Positions 46,467-57,658 of a DNA stretch of 64,000 bases are shown in pieces. The notes beneath the pieces were generated by a model. It ran no database searches. It had not been told where the DNA came from and was given only the letters and a program-made list of their open reading frames with translations. The stretch covers positions 20,890,240-20,954,239 of the forward strand of contig NC_030856.1 in assembly GCF_000208745.1 (NCBI RefSeq), read 5' to 3'. Both the position numbers and the translations under genes were made by a program. This stretch comes from Theobroma cacao. Lineage: Eukaryota > Streptophyta > Magnoliopsida > Malvales > Malvaceae. The stretch's first letter is position 1. Each line of letters starts with the position of its first letter.

Positions 46467-46664
46467 GTGAATCTAGTGTTGTTAGACACCTTAGACTTTG
46501 ATGTAACCTTGGGGATGGATTGGTTATCTCCCTGCCATGCTAGTGTGGACTGCTATCATAAATTGGTTAGATTTGATTTCCCCGGTGAACCATCATTTAG
46601 TATTCAGGGGGATAAGAGTAATGCTCCAACCAATTTGATATCAGCCATATCTGCTAGAAGATAA
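46467..46664 (+). pseudogene. Protease C-terminal part of the Tekay-like element
   Basis: VTLGMDWLSPCHASVDCYHK is the conserved end of the gypsy protease region, separated from the upstream frame by TGA at 46443-46445. Together with the altered active site this makes the protease non-functional. Confidence 0.78.
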
Positions 46665-46688
46665 TTACGATAGAGTTGTATAAGTTAC

Positions 46689-48371
46689 TTGGCTGTAGTA
46701 AGGGATTCTCAAGCGAAGGTTGGAGATGTAAGCCAAGTGTCGGTGGTGAAAGAGTTCGTGGATGTATTTCCTGAAGAGCTACCAGGTTTGCCTCACGAAC
46801 GAGAGATTGAATTTTGTATAGATTTGATTCTCGACACTAGACTTATATCCATACCCCCATATAGAATGGCACTTGCAGAGCTTAAAGAGCTTAAGGATCA
46901 GTTAGAAGATTTGTTGGATAAAGGTTTCATCCGACCTAGTGTATCCTCATGGGGAGCACCGGTGTTATTTGTGAAGAAGAAAGATGGGTCACTTAGGCTG
47001 TGCATTAACTATCGACAACTAAATAAATTAACAGTGAAGAATAAGTATCATCTCCCAAGAATAGATGATTTATTTGATCAACTACAAGGAGCACAATGTT
47101 TCTCTAAGATAGATTTGCTATTTGGGTACCATCAATTGAGGATTCGAAATGAAGATGTAACAAAGATGGCATTTCGAACAAGGTATAGTCACTATGAGTT
47201 CTTAGTGATGTCATTTGGACTCACAAATGTTCCTGTAGCCTTTATGGATTTGATAAACCGAGTGTTCAAGCCTTATTTGAACAAGTTCGTGGTAGTGTTT
47301 ATTGATGATATCTTGATCTACTCGAGGAGTAGGGAGGAGCATGAGCAGCATCTTAAGATAGTGCTCCAAATTTTGAGAGAACATCGATTATATGCCAAGT
47401 TCTCCAAGTGTGAGTTCTGGCTTGAAAGCGTTGCATTCTTAGGGCATGTGGTATTTAAGGATGGGGTACAAGTTGATTCAAAGACAGTTGAAGCAGTGGA
47501 AAAATGGCCAAGGCCAACATCAGTTACGAAGATTAGAAGCTTTGTGGGTTTGGCTGGCTATTATCGTCGCTTTGTAAAGGACTTCTCTAAAATAGTCGCC
47601 CCTCTGACTAAGCTAACACGTAAGGATGCAAAATTTGAGTGGTCTGATGCTTGTGAGGATAGCTTTGAGAAGCTTAAGGCATGTCTCACCACAGCTCCAA
47701 TGTTAAGCCTACCTCAAGGCACGGGGGGTTATACGGTATTTTGTGATGCATCGCGGGTTGGTTTAGAGTGTGTATTAATGCAACATGGGAAGGTGATTGC
47801 GTATGCATCCAGGCAACTTAAAAGGCATGAGCAGAATTACCCCGCACACGATTTGGAAATGGCAGCGATTATGTTTGCCTTAAAGATATGGAGGCATTAC
47901 TTGTATGGTGAGACTTGTGAGATATATATGGACCACCAAAGTTTAAAGTATATATTTCAACAGAAGGATCTTAACTTACGGCAACATAGATGGATGGAGT
48001 TGCTGAAGGATTATGATTGTACTATTTTTTACCATCCCGGTAAGGCCAATGTAGTGGCAGATGCCTTGAGTCAAAAATCGATGGGAAGTTTGGCACATAT
48101 TTCTATAGATAGGAGATCCTTGGTTAGGGAGATCTATAGCTTGGGAGACATGGGTGTGCATTTGAAAGTTGCAGAGACAAATGTATTGCTAGCACATTTT
48201 AGAGTGCGGCCTATCTTAATGGACCGAATCAAAGAAGCACAAGGTAAAGATGAGTTTATGACAAAGACCTTAGAGAATCCTCAGGGAAGGAAAGGAAAGA
48301 TGTTTACCAAAGGCACAGATGGAATGTTGAGGTATGGAACCAGACTTATGTGCCTGATGGTGACGGGTTGA
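46689..48371 (+). CDS. Reverse transcriptase - RNase H of the Tekay-like element (long open frame)
   Basis: A 560-codon open frame. RT runs from [14 protein letters not shown] (about residue 22) through [48 protein letters not shown] and the catalytic [11 protein letters not shown] (about residues 205-215). The connection holds [13 protein letters not shown] and [16 protein letters not shown]. RNase H carries [31 protein letters not shown] and [11 protein letters not shown]. The DHQSL segment reads MDHQSL instead of the common TDHKSL, but the acidic residues stay. The frame ends at 48371 inside the linker to integrase by a frame break, and integrase goes on in the next frame from 48350. The ATG at 46689 is only the first Met of the open part; the natural polyprotein starts upstream in gag. 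Confidence 0.9.
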   Translation: MAVVRDSQAKVGDVSQVSVVKEFVDVFPEELPGLPHEREIEFCIDLILDTRLISIPPYRMALAELKELKDQLEDLLDKGFIRPSVSSWGAPVLFVKKKDGSLRLCINYRQLNKLTVKNKYHLPRIDDLFDQLQGAQCFSKIDLLFGYHQLRIRNEDVTKMAFRTRYSHYEFLVMSFGLTNVPVAFMDLINRVFKPYLNKFVVVFIDDILIYSRSREEHEQHLKIVLQILREHRLYAKFSKCEFWLESVAFLGHVVFKDGVQVDSKTVEAVEKWPRPTSVTKIRSFVGLAGYYRRFVKDFSKIVAPLTKLTRKDAKFEWSDACEDSFEKLKACLTTAPMLSLPQGTGGYTVFCDASRVGLECVLMQHGKVIAYASRQLKRHEQNYPAHDLEMAAIMFALKIWRHYLYGETCEIYMDHQSLKYIFQQKDLNLRQHRWMELLKDYDCTIFYHPGKANVVADALSQKSMGSLAHISIDRRSLVREIYSLGDMGVHLKVAETNVLLAHFRVRPILMDRIKEAQGKDEFMTKTLENPQGRKGKMFTKGTDGMLRYGTRLMCLMVTG

Positions 48372-49119
48372 GGAGAGAAATATTGGAGGAAGCTCACATG
48401 GCAGCCTATGTCGTACATCCAAGGGCTACAAAGATGTATCAAGATTTGAAGGAGGTGTATTGGTGGGAAGGACTCAAGAGAGATGTAGCTGAGTTCGTAT
48501 CCAAGTGCCTAGTATGTCAGCAAGTTAAGGCCAAGCATCAAAGGCCTGCGGGACTACTACAGCCGTTACCAATGCCTAAGTGGAAGTGGGAGCATATTGC
48601 CATGGACTTTGTAACGGGTTTGCCTCCAACTAGTGGGTTTATAACTCGATTTGAATCATAGTAGACCGATTAACAAAGTCAACCCATTTTCTTTCGATTA
48701 AGACTACTTACGGGGCTGCCCAATACGCTCGAGTTTATATGGATGAGGTAGTACGACTGCATGGTATCCCCATTTCTATGGTATCTGACAGAGGAGCTCA
48801 GTTTACTAGTAGGTTTTGGGGAAAGTTGTAGGAAGCATTGGGCACTAAATTGGATTTTAGCACAATTTTCCACCCTCAGACTGATGGACAGTCTGAACGG
48901 ACCATACAGACATTTGAGGATATGTTGAGGGCTTGTGTGATAGACCTTGGGGTCAGGTGGGATCAAAATCTACCCTTAGTGGAATTTGCCTACAACAACA
49001 GTTTCCAATCTAGCATCCAAATGGCACCATTTGAGGCATTATATGGACGGAGGTTCAGGTCACCCATTGGATGGCTAGAGGTAGGAGAAAGGAAACATTT
49101 GGGGCCTGAGTTAATGTAG
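48350..49119 (+). pseudogene. Integrase of the Tekay-like element, interrupted
   Basis: The HHCC zinc domain is visible (EEAHMAAYVVHPRATKM and CLVCQQVKA). The core starts with AMDFVTGLPPTSGF (first Asp), then a frame break near 48650. VSDRGAQFTSRFWGKL (second Asp) is followed by TAG, and FHPQTDGQSERTIQT carries the Glu. All three catalytic acids survive, but the reading frame does not. Confidence 0.88.
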
Positions 49120-49143
49120 AATGCAACTAAGAAAATACAGCAG

Positions 49144-49602
49144 ATGTCAACAGCACAAAGTAGACAGAAATCATATGCTGATAACCGACGGAGAGACTTG
49201 AAGTTCCAAGTAGGAGATCACGTATTTTTGAAAGTTTCACCAACTAAAAGGGTAATGAGGTTTGGCAAGAAAGGGAAGCTAAGTCCTCAGTATATAGGAC
49301 CTTTCGAGATCTTAGAAAGGGTTGGAGCAATGACATATCGTTTGGTATTACCGCCAGACCTTTCGAATATTCACCCTGTATTTCATATGTCAATGCTTAG
49401 AAAGTATAATTCGGATCCATCTCATGTAATACGGTATGAGACCATCCAACTAAAAGATGATTTGACCTATGAGGAGCAACCAGTAGCTATCCTTGATCGG
49501 CAAGTCAAAAAGCTCCGTTCAAAGGATGTAGCCTCAGTAAAAGTGTTGTGGCGAAACCATACTAGTGAAGAGGTAACGTGGGAAGCCGAGGAGGAAATGT
49601 GA
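49144..49602 (+). pseudogene. Integrase C-terminus with chromodomain-like tail
   Basis: MSTAQSRQKSYADNRRRDL, QVGDHVFLKVSPTKRVMRFG and GKLSPQYIGPFEIL are the integrase GPY/F-type module. HPVFHMSMLRKYNSDPSHV leads to LTYEEQPVAILDRQVKKLR and VLWRNHTSEEVTWEAEEEM, a chromodomain-like ending. It is open for 152 codons but separated from the core by a TAG at about 49117. Confidence 0.87.
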
Positions 49603-49681
49603 GCAAAGTATCCCCATCTCTTTGATACTTAGAGGTACGTTACCTTATAGTTTAATTTAAATTCAGGGACCGAATTTCTAT

Positions 49682-49694
49682 AAGTGGGGGAGAA
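49682..49694 (+). promoter_or_regulatory. Polypurine tract of the Tekay-like element
   Basis: AAGTGGGGGAGAA abuts the 3' LTR start TGTGAGACC and primes plus-strand DNA synthesis. Confidence 0.9.
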
Positions 49695-52462
49695 TGTGAG
49701 ACCCCAACCTCTATAGGCTTGTAACTAAGCATAGATGTAATAATACGAGCCAGGGGTAATTTCGTCATTTCCTTAGTACGCCATAAAAGTAAGATTTTTA
49801 ACAATATTATGGCCTAAGTAGGCCTAAGGCATAAATGGATGGTGAAATTAGGGGTAAAATGGAAAGAAAACCAAAATTTTGACGATTTTCACGATAGGGG
49901 CAAAATGGTCATTTTTCACCTCAGGTTAAAATTTTAAGTTTTTATAAACTCAAACATGTCTAGACCATTATGGATTTTGTCCTAGTGTTAAAAGAGTAAA
50001 AAGATTGCATAAAAGGTTGGAGGAGAATAAGTTAATTGGTGGAAGGGCATTTTCATAATTTTATGGGAATGGATAAGTTTGGCCTATAAATATCTTGAAA
50101 TTTCCAGCACCTTCTTGAATTTCTAGCAGCTGGTCTTCTTCCCTTCTCCTCTCTCACGTTTCTTCAAAACTCCATGGAAGCTTGATATGGAGCTTGCATG
50201 ATTTTCACTCTCTAGCTCTAGTTTTCATACCTTTGAGCCCTTTTGACTAAAACCTTTGAATTCTTTCACTATCTCACTTCAAAACCTTTGATGAAGCTTA
50301 TTTTCAGAATTTCTCTCACTAGCTGGGCGTTCTAAAGAGAGAAAGAGAGAATTACCCCATTGATTTGGAAGCAATTGGAAGGGACTTTGACTACAAAAGA
50401 GCCCTAGGGTAAGTGATGAACTAAGCTCGATTTTTAGCTCCAGAAAGTGGCTAGTAATTGGGATTTATGAGCTGTTTTATTGTTGAGTATGTTCATTACT
50501 TTTAGTGATTAAGACAGTGAACATAGATGGCCATTTAATGTGGCAATTGAAATCTAGCTAAAAGATAGCTTTTAGGGTTCATAGTGTGTAAATTGACTTA
50601 TTGATTATGCTAATGTGATCCTAGGTTCTAAGGAAGCCCCAACATCTCGTTTGGACAATTAGGGGAATTGGAGTCATCTAAAGGCTCTACAATCAATTGG
50701 TGAGTGGACTGTCTTCAAAACTTGTTTTGGGAAATATAATGTATTTGCCACCCATTTGAATGAATTATCAAGTTTTTCATAAAGACAAGTGCCTTGGGAA
50801 CAAGCTTTTGCAAAAATGGTTTTATGTTGTGATATGTGATTGCTATGGATTCATGCACTATTGTAGTATGATGATATATAAATGTGTATGTTGTGCATGA
50901 TGAATGATATTGTGTATAATGATTGTAACTGTGTGTGTGCACGATGTGGGGGAATGCATATTCCGGTTATGATGGTGGCGTGAGAGATGGATGATGATAG
51001 TGCTCGTGTGCACGATGTGGGGGGATGTACACGATGGCACTGATTGTGCACGATGTGGGGGGATGCACATGATGGTGCCGGCTATGTGCACGATGTGGGG
51101 GGGATGTACATGAGTCGAGTGTGATTATGATGATGTTGATGTTTATCTATGTAATTATGCATATCTAGACTTATGAAATGAAAACTTATGAATGTAATAT
51201 ATGATTGACATATATGAGAAATTTGATACATTGCACTTTGGGAATTTTCATGTGCTGTATGTTGATTTTGTTGGTTTGGCAATATGGCCTTTTTGTTAGG
51301 TGAGGGGAAACTTTTCTCTTGTTGCTCTGTTTTCGTTACAGCGAAATTCATTCTCGCTGCAGCGAGAAACTCTCGGGTTTGAGAATCTTCACCAGAACTG
51401 GTTTTCACTACAGCGAGAATGTATTTCGCTACAGCGAGATAGTCACTGTAGCTTCTCGCTGCAGCGAAAAGGAATCTCGTTGTAGCGAAAAACTCTCTGT
51501 TTCCTCAGCTGAATTTCGCTGAAGCGAAGAAGAATGTCGTTGCAGCGAGAAACCTTCTGTTTCTGGGTTACAATTTCGCTGCAGCGAAAAACCTTCTGTT
51601 TTGGTCTCCTATCTTGTCCAATTGCTGCCCTATCTTTCACTTATTTACAACCATATCGGAGCATGGACTTCCAACATTAAGGATTAAATGAGTTAAGCTT
51701 AAAATGGGGAGGTTTAGTGAGAAACCCTCGGCCAGTTGAGAAAACTTCATTCGACGAATAACTAAATCCCAACGTCGCTGCAACGAAAATTCATTCTCGC
51801 TGCAGCGAGAATGCCTTTTCGCTGCAGCAAAGATTCATTGTCGTATTTGACTTACTTGTGTAATATTGAAGCTTTCATTCTTCAAATGGTTCGTTATGTA
51901 TGGGTTCATGATTTTCAATTGATTAATCATTTAAGGGCTTGATGAGGGGTTTTTAATAAGAATAGAAACAAATTGCATTGTTTTGAAAAGAATGCATCAT
52001 GATTTCATTAAAGATTCCTTATGGTATGCTTGTTCCCTTCTTTGTCCACTCACTGGGTTTATACTCACCATTTTCAACTTCATGTTTTCAGATCACGAGG
52101 CAGTCGGTAACTAGGACGAGGTGTCCTTGTAGACTTATATCCATCTTTTGGTAGGTGTCTCGGCATTCAGTAGCAATACATTCTTCCGAGTCCTTTCGCT
52201 GGAAGTCAAGTCTTCTTTTTGAGATGTATAGGCAAACTTGATGTAAATTATTAAGATACATGTTGTAGGCAATGTACACTTAATTGGTATGCCAGTATGA
52301 GTTGGCAAATGTTTAATTTTATTTTGATTCTAAGTTATGAAATATGACTTAGCAATTATAATGGGATGATGAACACGTCAGATTAATAGGCTTGCTTGGG
52401 CTTAGTGGACTACGTCCATTAGGCCCATGTGTCGATCATGGCCTGAAATTTGGGTCGTGACG
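49695..52462 (+). repeat. 3' LTR of the Tekay-like element
   Basis: A 2768-bp partner of 41782-44560. The two are very similar along their length, with scattered substitutions and a few indels in the short-repeat and palindrome blocks. The palindrome array lies at 51335-51835. Confidence 0.93.
51335..51835 (+). repeat. CTCGCTGCAGCGAG palindrome array (3' LTR)
   Basis: Copies such as TTCTCGCTGCAGCGAGAAAC (about 51351) and TTCTCGCTGCAGCGAGAATG (about 51793) are perfect dyads. Others, such as TCGTTGTAGCGAAA, carry decay changes. Confidence 0.85.
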
Positions 52463-52509
52463 GTCTATGCCTAGTTACGAGCCTATAGAGGTCGAGGTCT
52501 CACAAAAAT

Positions 52510-53836
52510 ACTTGAAGAGGTGTATCTATTCACTTAATTAGAGATTCAACATCTAGCTCCAATCACAACTCTTCTTCGGTGATTTCTTTGTAGTTTTCAA
52601 CCGATCTTAACATTCAATAATCATCACAATCATTTACTTGGACTTATAATCTCGTAATACCCATTCCAAGTACTTTCGAAACTAATCGGATTCAACTAAA
52701 ACTAATTTTCTAGCTCAAATCCATCGTTGCATTAACTAAAAAATATTTATAAACCCATAAATCATTCATCCTTACCTTAGGTGAGCTTTGATTCTAAGGA
52801 AAATCACAAAACCCTGAGCTTTAGCAACGAATAGAAAAATCTAGGCATAAAGACAACATTTTCAGTTCTAGAAAATCAAGATTTGAAGATTTCAAAGTTG
52901 AAAAAGATTATTTTGTTCATAAAAAGTCAAAACCAAGTTTAAAATCATCAAAAATGGTGAATTAGTTTAGAAATGGGTTTGAGAGAGTTTATGGTTTAAA
53001 AAATACCTTGCAAAAATGGCTAAGTGGCTACTAACCCTCAAAATATGTGAAGTATTTATAATTTGGAGTATGAAAATACATTTTTACCCTTTTTACTTTT
53101 CTAAAAACAAAGTTATCTATCAATAGATCAGGGTCATCTATTGATAAATAGGCTTTATGGTTTTTAGAAAAGCTCGCAGGTTGCTATCTATTAATAGATG
53201 TGTCTCATCTATCCATAGATAGGCTCATCTTTCGATAGATGCTTTTGCATTTCTTTAAAAACTTTTCTAGGTTTGTATTTATCAATAGATGAAGAATATC
53301 TATTCGTGGATAAACTTTAGTAAGCGAAAATAACTCAAAATTTTGTCCATTTGGACTTTTTTTTACATCAAACCTTGTAAATCATTCCAAAACATCAAAA
53401 ATGAATCTTACAAATGTTAAAAGCTTATTTTAAGTGTTCAAAACATAAAACATGCATGCTTACCTATGGATTTCTTAACTTTAGCATCAGACATCAAGGT
53501 GGAATTTCAAATATATTTTATGTGTTGTTTTTAATTGTTAGTCACTTTATTCTCTACTTTATTCAACCCATGCTTGCAAGATAAATACTTTATGGTTTAC
53601 TCAGTAAACTTGAACATTTGCCTTATCTCGAGATATACTTTATGTGTCAAAGACATACTCTTAAGGTTGCAAATTTATGCCCCATCCTATGCTTAAGACT
53701 GACACATGTCTTAAGTTTTCATATATACAAATATATATGTACGTACATAAATCTTTATGACTGAATATCATTAAATCCAAATACATCATTAAGGATACGT
53801 TCTAAACAATTTTGCACAAGGCAAAAACAATGTCAA
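52510..53836 (-). other. Non-coding retroelement-like DNA, probably an LTR
   Basis: On the - strand a TATA-like ATTATAAATACTTC (about 53050-53064) is followed by a leader-like region. The segment 53100-53330 has repeated GATAGATG / CATCTATC palindromes. The polypurine-like TAGTGGGAGGA (about 53838-53848, - strand) at its right edge suggests the 3' LTR of a - strand copia element, but I could not place the ends. Confidence 0.35.
53110..53320. repeat. CATCTAT(Y)GATAGATG-type palindromic repeats
   Basis: At least six matches to (A)TCTATCAATAGATG or its inverse, for example near 53115, 53140, 53186, 53210, 53231 and 53277, spaced 20-50 bases. Confidence 0.65.
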
Positions 53837-53849
53837 ATCCTCCCACTAA

Positions 53850-55036
53850 CCAAGTACATTAACAGACTCCTCAATGCCCATGTCAAAATATGTTTCTTGA
53901 TATTGACAAGGCACAATCCCTTGGTCAAAAGATCAACAAGCATATCATCAATATAAATATACTTTACTGAAATGTCATCTTTGTCTACAAATTTTTTAAT
54001 TGTCAAATATTTATCTCTATATACTTAGCCCTTGTGATACTTTTATTATTAGTATTAAATAAAACCATTGCAGTGTTATCACAATATAACTATATGGGTC
54101 TAGCAATAAAGTCAACCACCAATAATTCTTTAATGATGTTTCTTAACTAGAAAGCCTACGTAGCTGTTCCATAGCATGCTATAAATTCTACTTACATAAT
54201 GAATGAGGTCATAAGTGTTTCCTTTATACTTTTCTAAGATTGTACACCACCAACCAACATAAAAAAAATATTTTGATATGGACTTCCTATCATTTGAATA
54301 GTTAGTTAAGTTAGAATCTATATGACCTTCTAGTTTAAGGTCTTTAACCTTTTGATAAAGTAGCATATAATCCTTGATATTTATGTAATATCTTCCCAAA
54401 AGACCCATTGCTTAAGCAATGCCAAGCCTTATGCACACTTGAGCATACATTAGGCTCCTTTTTGCACTAGCATATGACATTGCTTCCATATATTCCCTCT
54501 CAACATCATTTTAGAATATTATGCCAATTTCAATTTATCAACTTTAATAATTGGCATATGTCTCCTTTTGCAATCAAGCATATAAAATATATTCAATATT
54601 TGATCAAAGTATGCACATTAAGAGAGTCCGAACAAGTGATGAGATCTATCTTTATAGAATTCAATCCTAAGGACATAAGATGCTTCCCAAGATCTTTCAT
54701 ATCAAATTCTTAATTATAACTAGCAAGCAAGATATCAACAACATACAAAATAAGAAAGATAAACTTGCTCCCACTAATCTTGATATCTATGCATTAGTCT
54801 ACCTTTTTTCCAACAAAATCAAAAAGGGTTATTACTTCATCAAATTTAAGATATCACTAGTAAAAAACTTGTTTAAACCCAGGAATAGACTTTTAAGCCT
54901 ACACACAAGGTGATCTTTATCATTCTCTTTAAATTCTTTAGGTTGCAACATATAGACCATTTCAATAAGATGAAAAAAAGTGCCTTTTTTTCACCAAGAT
55001 CATTAATTTGTAATAAGAATTCAAAGAACTATTTTA
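53850..55036 (-). pseudogene. Ty1/copia pol remnant (RT - RNase H), highly decayed
   Basis: Reading the - strand from right to left: MVYMLQPKEFKEND...HLVCRLK (RT start, about 54960-54890), a region with LILYVVDIL-like codons near 54750 (RT active-site area), and KDYMLLYQKVKDLKLEGHID with NDRKSISKYFF (RNase H, 54380-54250). Frames are heavily interrupted. The polypurine-like tract lies at about 53838. Confidence 0.72.
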
Positions 55037-55304
55037 CATATTATTGGCTCCATTAGTTTTTGATGATAATAAAACATTGCCATTTCATTTGTGTCAAACA
55101 TTTCTACCTAAGTGTGCAGGACAAAAAGTCATATGAAAATAATAAATCAACCTTTCAAATGTATATATCAAAAATCATAAAAATGAAGAAAAATTATTGA
55201 TCAACTGAAAGGAAGATCTTTAGTTAAATAATGAAGAATGTTGGTTGACTAAAATTCAAATTAAAGAAATGGGGGGCTGAAGAATATTGAGAAACAAAAC
55301 CAAC

Positions 55305-55560
55305 TTAGTCAACCAAGATGAGAGTTAGTCGACTAAGGAGCTACTGCCAAAATTTGGACTTCAAGATAGAACCAACTTAGTCAACCAAGATGAGAGTTAG
55401 TCGACTAAGGAGCTATTGCCAAAATCTGGACTTCAAGACAGAACCAACTTAGTTGACCAAGAAATGAGTTAGTCGACTAAATGCTCTCTGCCAAAGTCTG
55501 TGACCAGAAGACAGAACCAACTTAGTCGACCAAGAAGAAAGTTAGTCGACTAAGAGCTCT
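55305..55560 (+). repeat. Tandem array, about 66-bp unit with TTAGTCGACTAA
   Basis: Four units, each beginning ACCAACTTAGTCAACCAAGA or a variant and then GTTAGTCGACTAA, separated by TGCCAAAATYTGGACTTCAA-type filler. Confidence 0.85.
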
Positions 55561-55959
55561 TTGTCTGCAATTTGAACCAAAGCACTAGAAGATAGATTAA
55601 CGGCTAGAACCAACTCTCAATTGTTTTCAATGGCCATAAACTGCCCAACTGCCATCAGAGTTGTTTCTCCATGTATAAAAGGGTCTTCCAACGGTTAAAA
55701 ATTAAGTTCTTTGGAAGTGTTGAAGAGATTTGAGTCATATAGAGCTGAAAAACCAAAAAATCTCCTCTGCACCTTTCTGCATTTAAACGTCAATCTTTTG
55801 TATTTGTATTCTACACTCAACCTTGTTCCATTTAGATCAACCTTGTGATCATAGGTACTTTCTTTTACTTCTCTTCTTGTATTCTTAGTGGTTGTTTCAA
55901 GCTAGGTTTGCTTGAATGTGTTAAGGTTCTAACTTAGCCTTAAAAAGTTGGTTGTTGGA

Positions 55960-56165
55960 TTTTGGTTGATCCAATGAAAAACCATTGTTGTAGCTTGTGG
56001 TTGAGCCTTTGAAAAACCACTTTGGGTTTTGGTTGAGCCCGTGAAAAACCATTGTGAAAGGTTGTGGTTGAGCCTTTGAAAAACCACTTTGGATTTTGGT
56101 TGATCTTGGTAAAAACCATTGTGAAAGGTTTTGGCTAAGCTTGGTAAAAGCCATTGTAAAGTTTG
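55960..56165 (+). repeat. Tandem array, about 30-bp unit with GAAAAACCA
   Basis: Six to eight units of GGTTTTGGTTGAGCCTTTG followed by AAAAACCATTGTG or AAAAACCACTTTGG, alternating in type. Confidence 0.85.
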
Positions 56166-56417
56166 GTGAAAGCTTGTGAATTTCACCGTTCTTAGTGGAT
56201 TGATTAGAAAATCCTTGGTTGAACAATCAAGGTAGTGGATGTAGGTCTTGGACTGAACCACTCTAAATTCTATTGTCTCATTTACTCTATTTTTGTTTTA
56301 TTTTCTTTCTTTCATCTATCTTGAATTTGTCTAACTTAGAGACAATTTTTGAAAGAGCCAAATTGTGCTATTCACCCCCCCCCCCTCCTAGCACATTTAA
56401 TTGGGACCAACACATAT

Positions 56418-57110
56418 TCTCTTACCTCACTTTGTGGGTAAGCTTCATGAGTTTGCCACATGCCTCATTATCTGCATACTGAGGGTAAATTGATTTCGAA
56501 ACTCTTTTTGGACCTCTACCTAAGTGTTGATGGTCACTCTTTCAAGCTTTTCATTGTACATACGTCTCCACCATAGCAAAGCGATGTCCTCCAAATACAT
56601 CACAGCAAAATTAATCTATAAAGCATCTTTCGTGATGCTCATGGCCTTGAAGTATTGCTCCAAGCACCACAGGAAATTATCCACCTCTTTAGCTTTTCTT
56701 TCACCTTGAAATTCCTTGGGCTTAAGTACTTTCAAACGAGTCCCCAATTGAGCGATTGGGGCACTACCTCCTATGGTTGCTTTTAGTGCGATGAGGTTGT
56801 CCATAAGTCTTCATACCTCTTCCTGCAAAGACTTGATCGAATCCGGTAATGCCTCATATCGATGGTTTAGCATCTCCATTATCTCATGCAACTCCCCACG
56901 AAGCTCATCATTTTTGGACCCTAACTCATCCATGTTAGCCTCGAACTCCTCGAGTTTGTCCCTTGTCTCTCCCACAGTCATCTCTATTCTAGCTACTCGG
57001 CCTTTAAGAGTGGACATTATGTCCCTTGACTTACCTTGCTTAGCCACACCTTTGGTTTCTCTAACCTCCTCAACTAGTGTAGGTTGATCCTTTATCGATG
57101 CCATCTCCCT
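56418..57110 (-). pseudogene. Gypsy gag remnant
   Basis: The - strand starts MASIKDQPTLVEEVRET at about 57104, passes a predicted coiled coil (VARIEMTVGETRDKLEEF), then LKPKEFQGERKAKEVDNFLW, LEQYFKAMS and DIALLWWRR. It ends near FRNQFTLSMQ at the copia solo LTR. It is the same gag type as at 15155-16290 (FKGQWSAQDIDNF, MEQYFRV, LWWRRRC). Several stops break the frame. Confidence 0.8.
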
Positions 57111-57126
57111 CTTCCTTGAACCTTGT

Positions 57127-57136
57127 TCTGATACCA
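57127..57136 (-). promoter_or_regulatory. Primer-binding site of the gypsy gag remnant
   Basis: TCTGATACCA on the + strand matches the initiator Met-tRNA 3' end, immediately beside the LTR at 57139. Confidence 0.75.
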
Positions 57137-57138
57137 AC

Positions 57139-57658
57139 TGTCACATGTTAGAATTTAAGCCTAACCTTGTGTGGCCTTAAACTCTAAAAAGAAAGCTTAA
57201 GTAAGCCTCAAAACTAACAAAAGTGAAAGCTAAAGAAAAGAAGAAGAGAGAAAGTTATTTAGGGAAATGTAATGCTTTGTTGTTTCTTTGATGTGTATTA
57301 CAAATAAGGAGAAGAGGCCTATTTATAGGCTGATAACCCCCTTTGGTTAGATAAGATTAGGTTACAAGATAGGGATAAGATAGGATAAGGTACGAGATTT
57401 AATTTGAAAAGATAATATTCAAATTAAATCCAAATCCAAATTTAATATAGTAAATCTACATCTAAACCTAGATATACATTAGCAAATCCAAGAGTTCAAA
57501 TCAATTACATTACAAGGGCTAGACTTGTTGTTTGGCCTATCTAGGCTACCTAGCTTACTAGAGTTGCTTAGCCTCCTTGGGCTGCCCATTCTGTTGGGGC
57601 TGTTAACTATTGGGGTAATAGGCCTGCATGGACTAGTTTGAACTTTTGAGCCATGACA
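57139..57658 (-). repeat. 5' LTR of the gypsy gag remnant
   Basis: On the + strand TGTCACATG...AGCCATGACA, 520 bp. The element would read leftward into gag. Its 3' portion is missing or replaced by copia material left of 56418. A TATA-like CCTATAAATAGG is on the - strand at about 57318. Confidence 0.75.

Larger units (their letters stand above)
41782..52462 (+). mobile_element. Ty3/gypsy chromovirus, Tekay-like, long LTRs, nearly complete
   Basis: 10,681 bp with LTRs 41782-44560 (2779 bp) and 49695-52462 (2768 bp), flanked by exact GTCTA duplications (41777-41781 and 52463-52467). The primer site TGGTATCAGAGCTC is at 44565-44578, the polypurine tract AAGTGGGGGAGAA at 49682-49694. Its final LTR base has changed from A to G. 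Gag, protease, RT, RNase H, integrase and chromodomain are all recognisable. Long LTRs plus a C-terminal chromodomain point to the Tekay/Del lineage, by inference. Gag and integrase are broken, so it depends on others to move. Confidence 0.94.
39218..52504 (-). repeat. Solo LTR, Tekay-like superfamily (copy B), split by a full element
   Basis: Pieces 39218-41781 and 52463-52504 form one LTR of about 2.6 kb, starting TGTCACGACCC and ending GAGGTCTCACA on the + strand. The flanks AAAAT (39213-39217) and AAAAT (52505-52509) are an exact 5-bp duplication. It has no internal domain of its own, so it is a solo LTR. The complete element at 41782-52462 inserted about 37 bases from its right end, in the opposite orientation. 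It carries the palindrome array at about 39850-40210. Confidence 0.9.
55042..56412 (+). repeat. Copia-type solo LTR with two internal tandem arrays
   Basis: It starts TATTGGCTCCATTAG, where relatives start TGTTGG, and ends CATTTAATTGGGACCAACA. It is flanked by exact CATAT duplications (55037-55041 and 56413-56417). The C run followed by CTCCTAGCACA near the end is typical of copia LTRs that use this GGGACCAACA edge. No internal domain remains, so it is a solo LTR of 1371 bp. Arrays: 55305-55560 and about 55960-56165. Confidence 0.82.

Noticed and set aside
52088..52279. 63-codon - strand frame in the 3' LTR
   Set aside because: Inside the LTR, with no domain; chance frame.
55921..56261. Two overlapping - strand frames with repeated KTQSGFSKAQP-like units
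   Set aside because: Translations of the 30-bp tandem array in the copia solo LTR.
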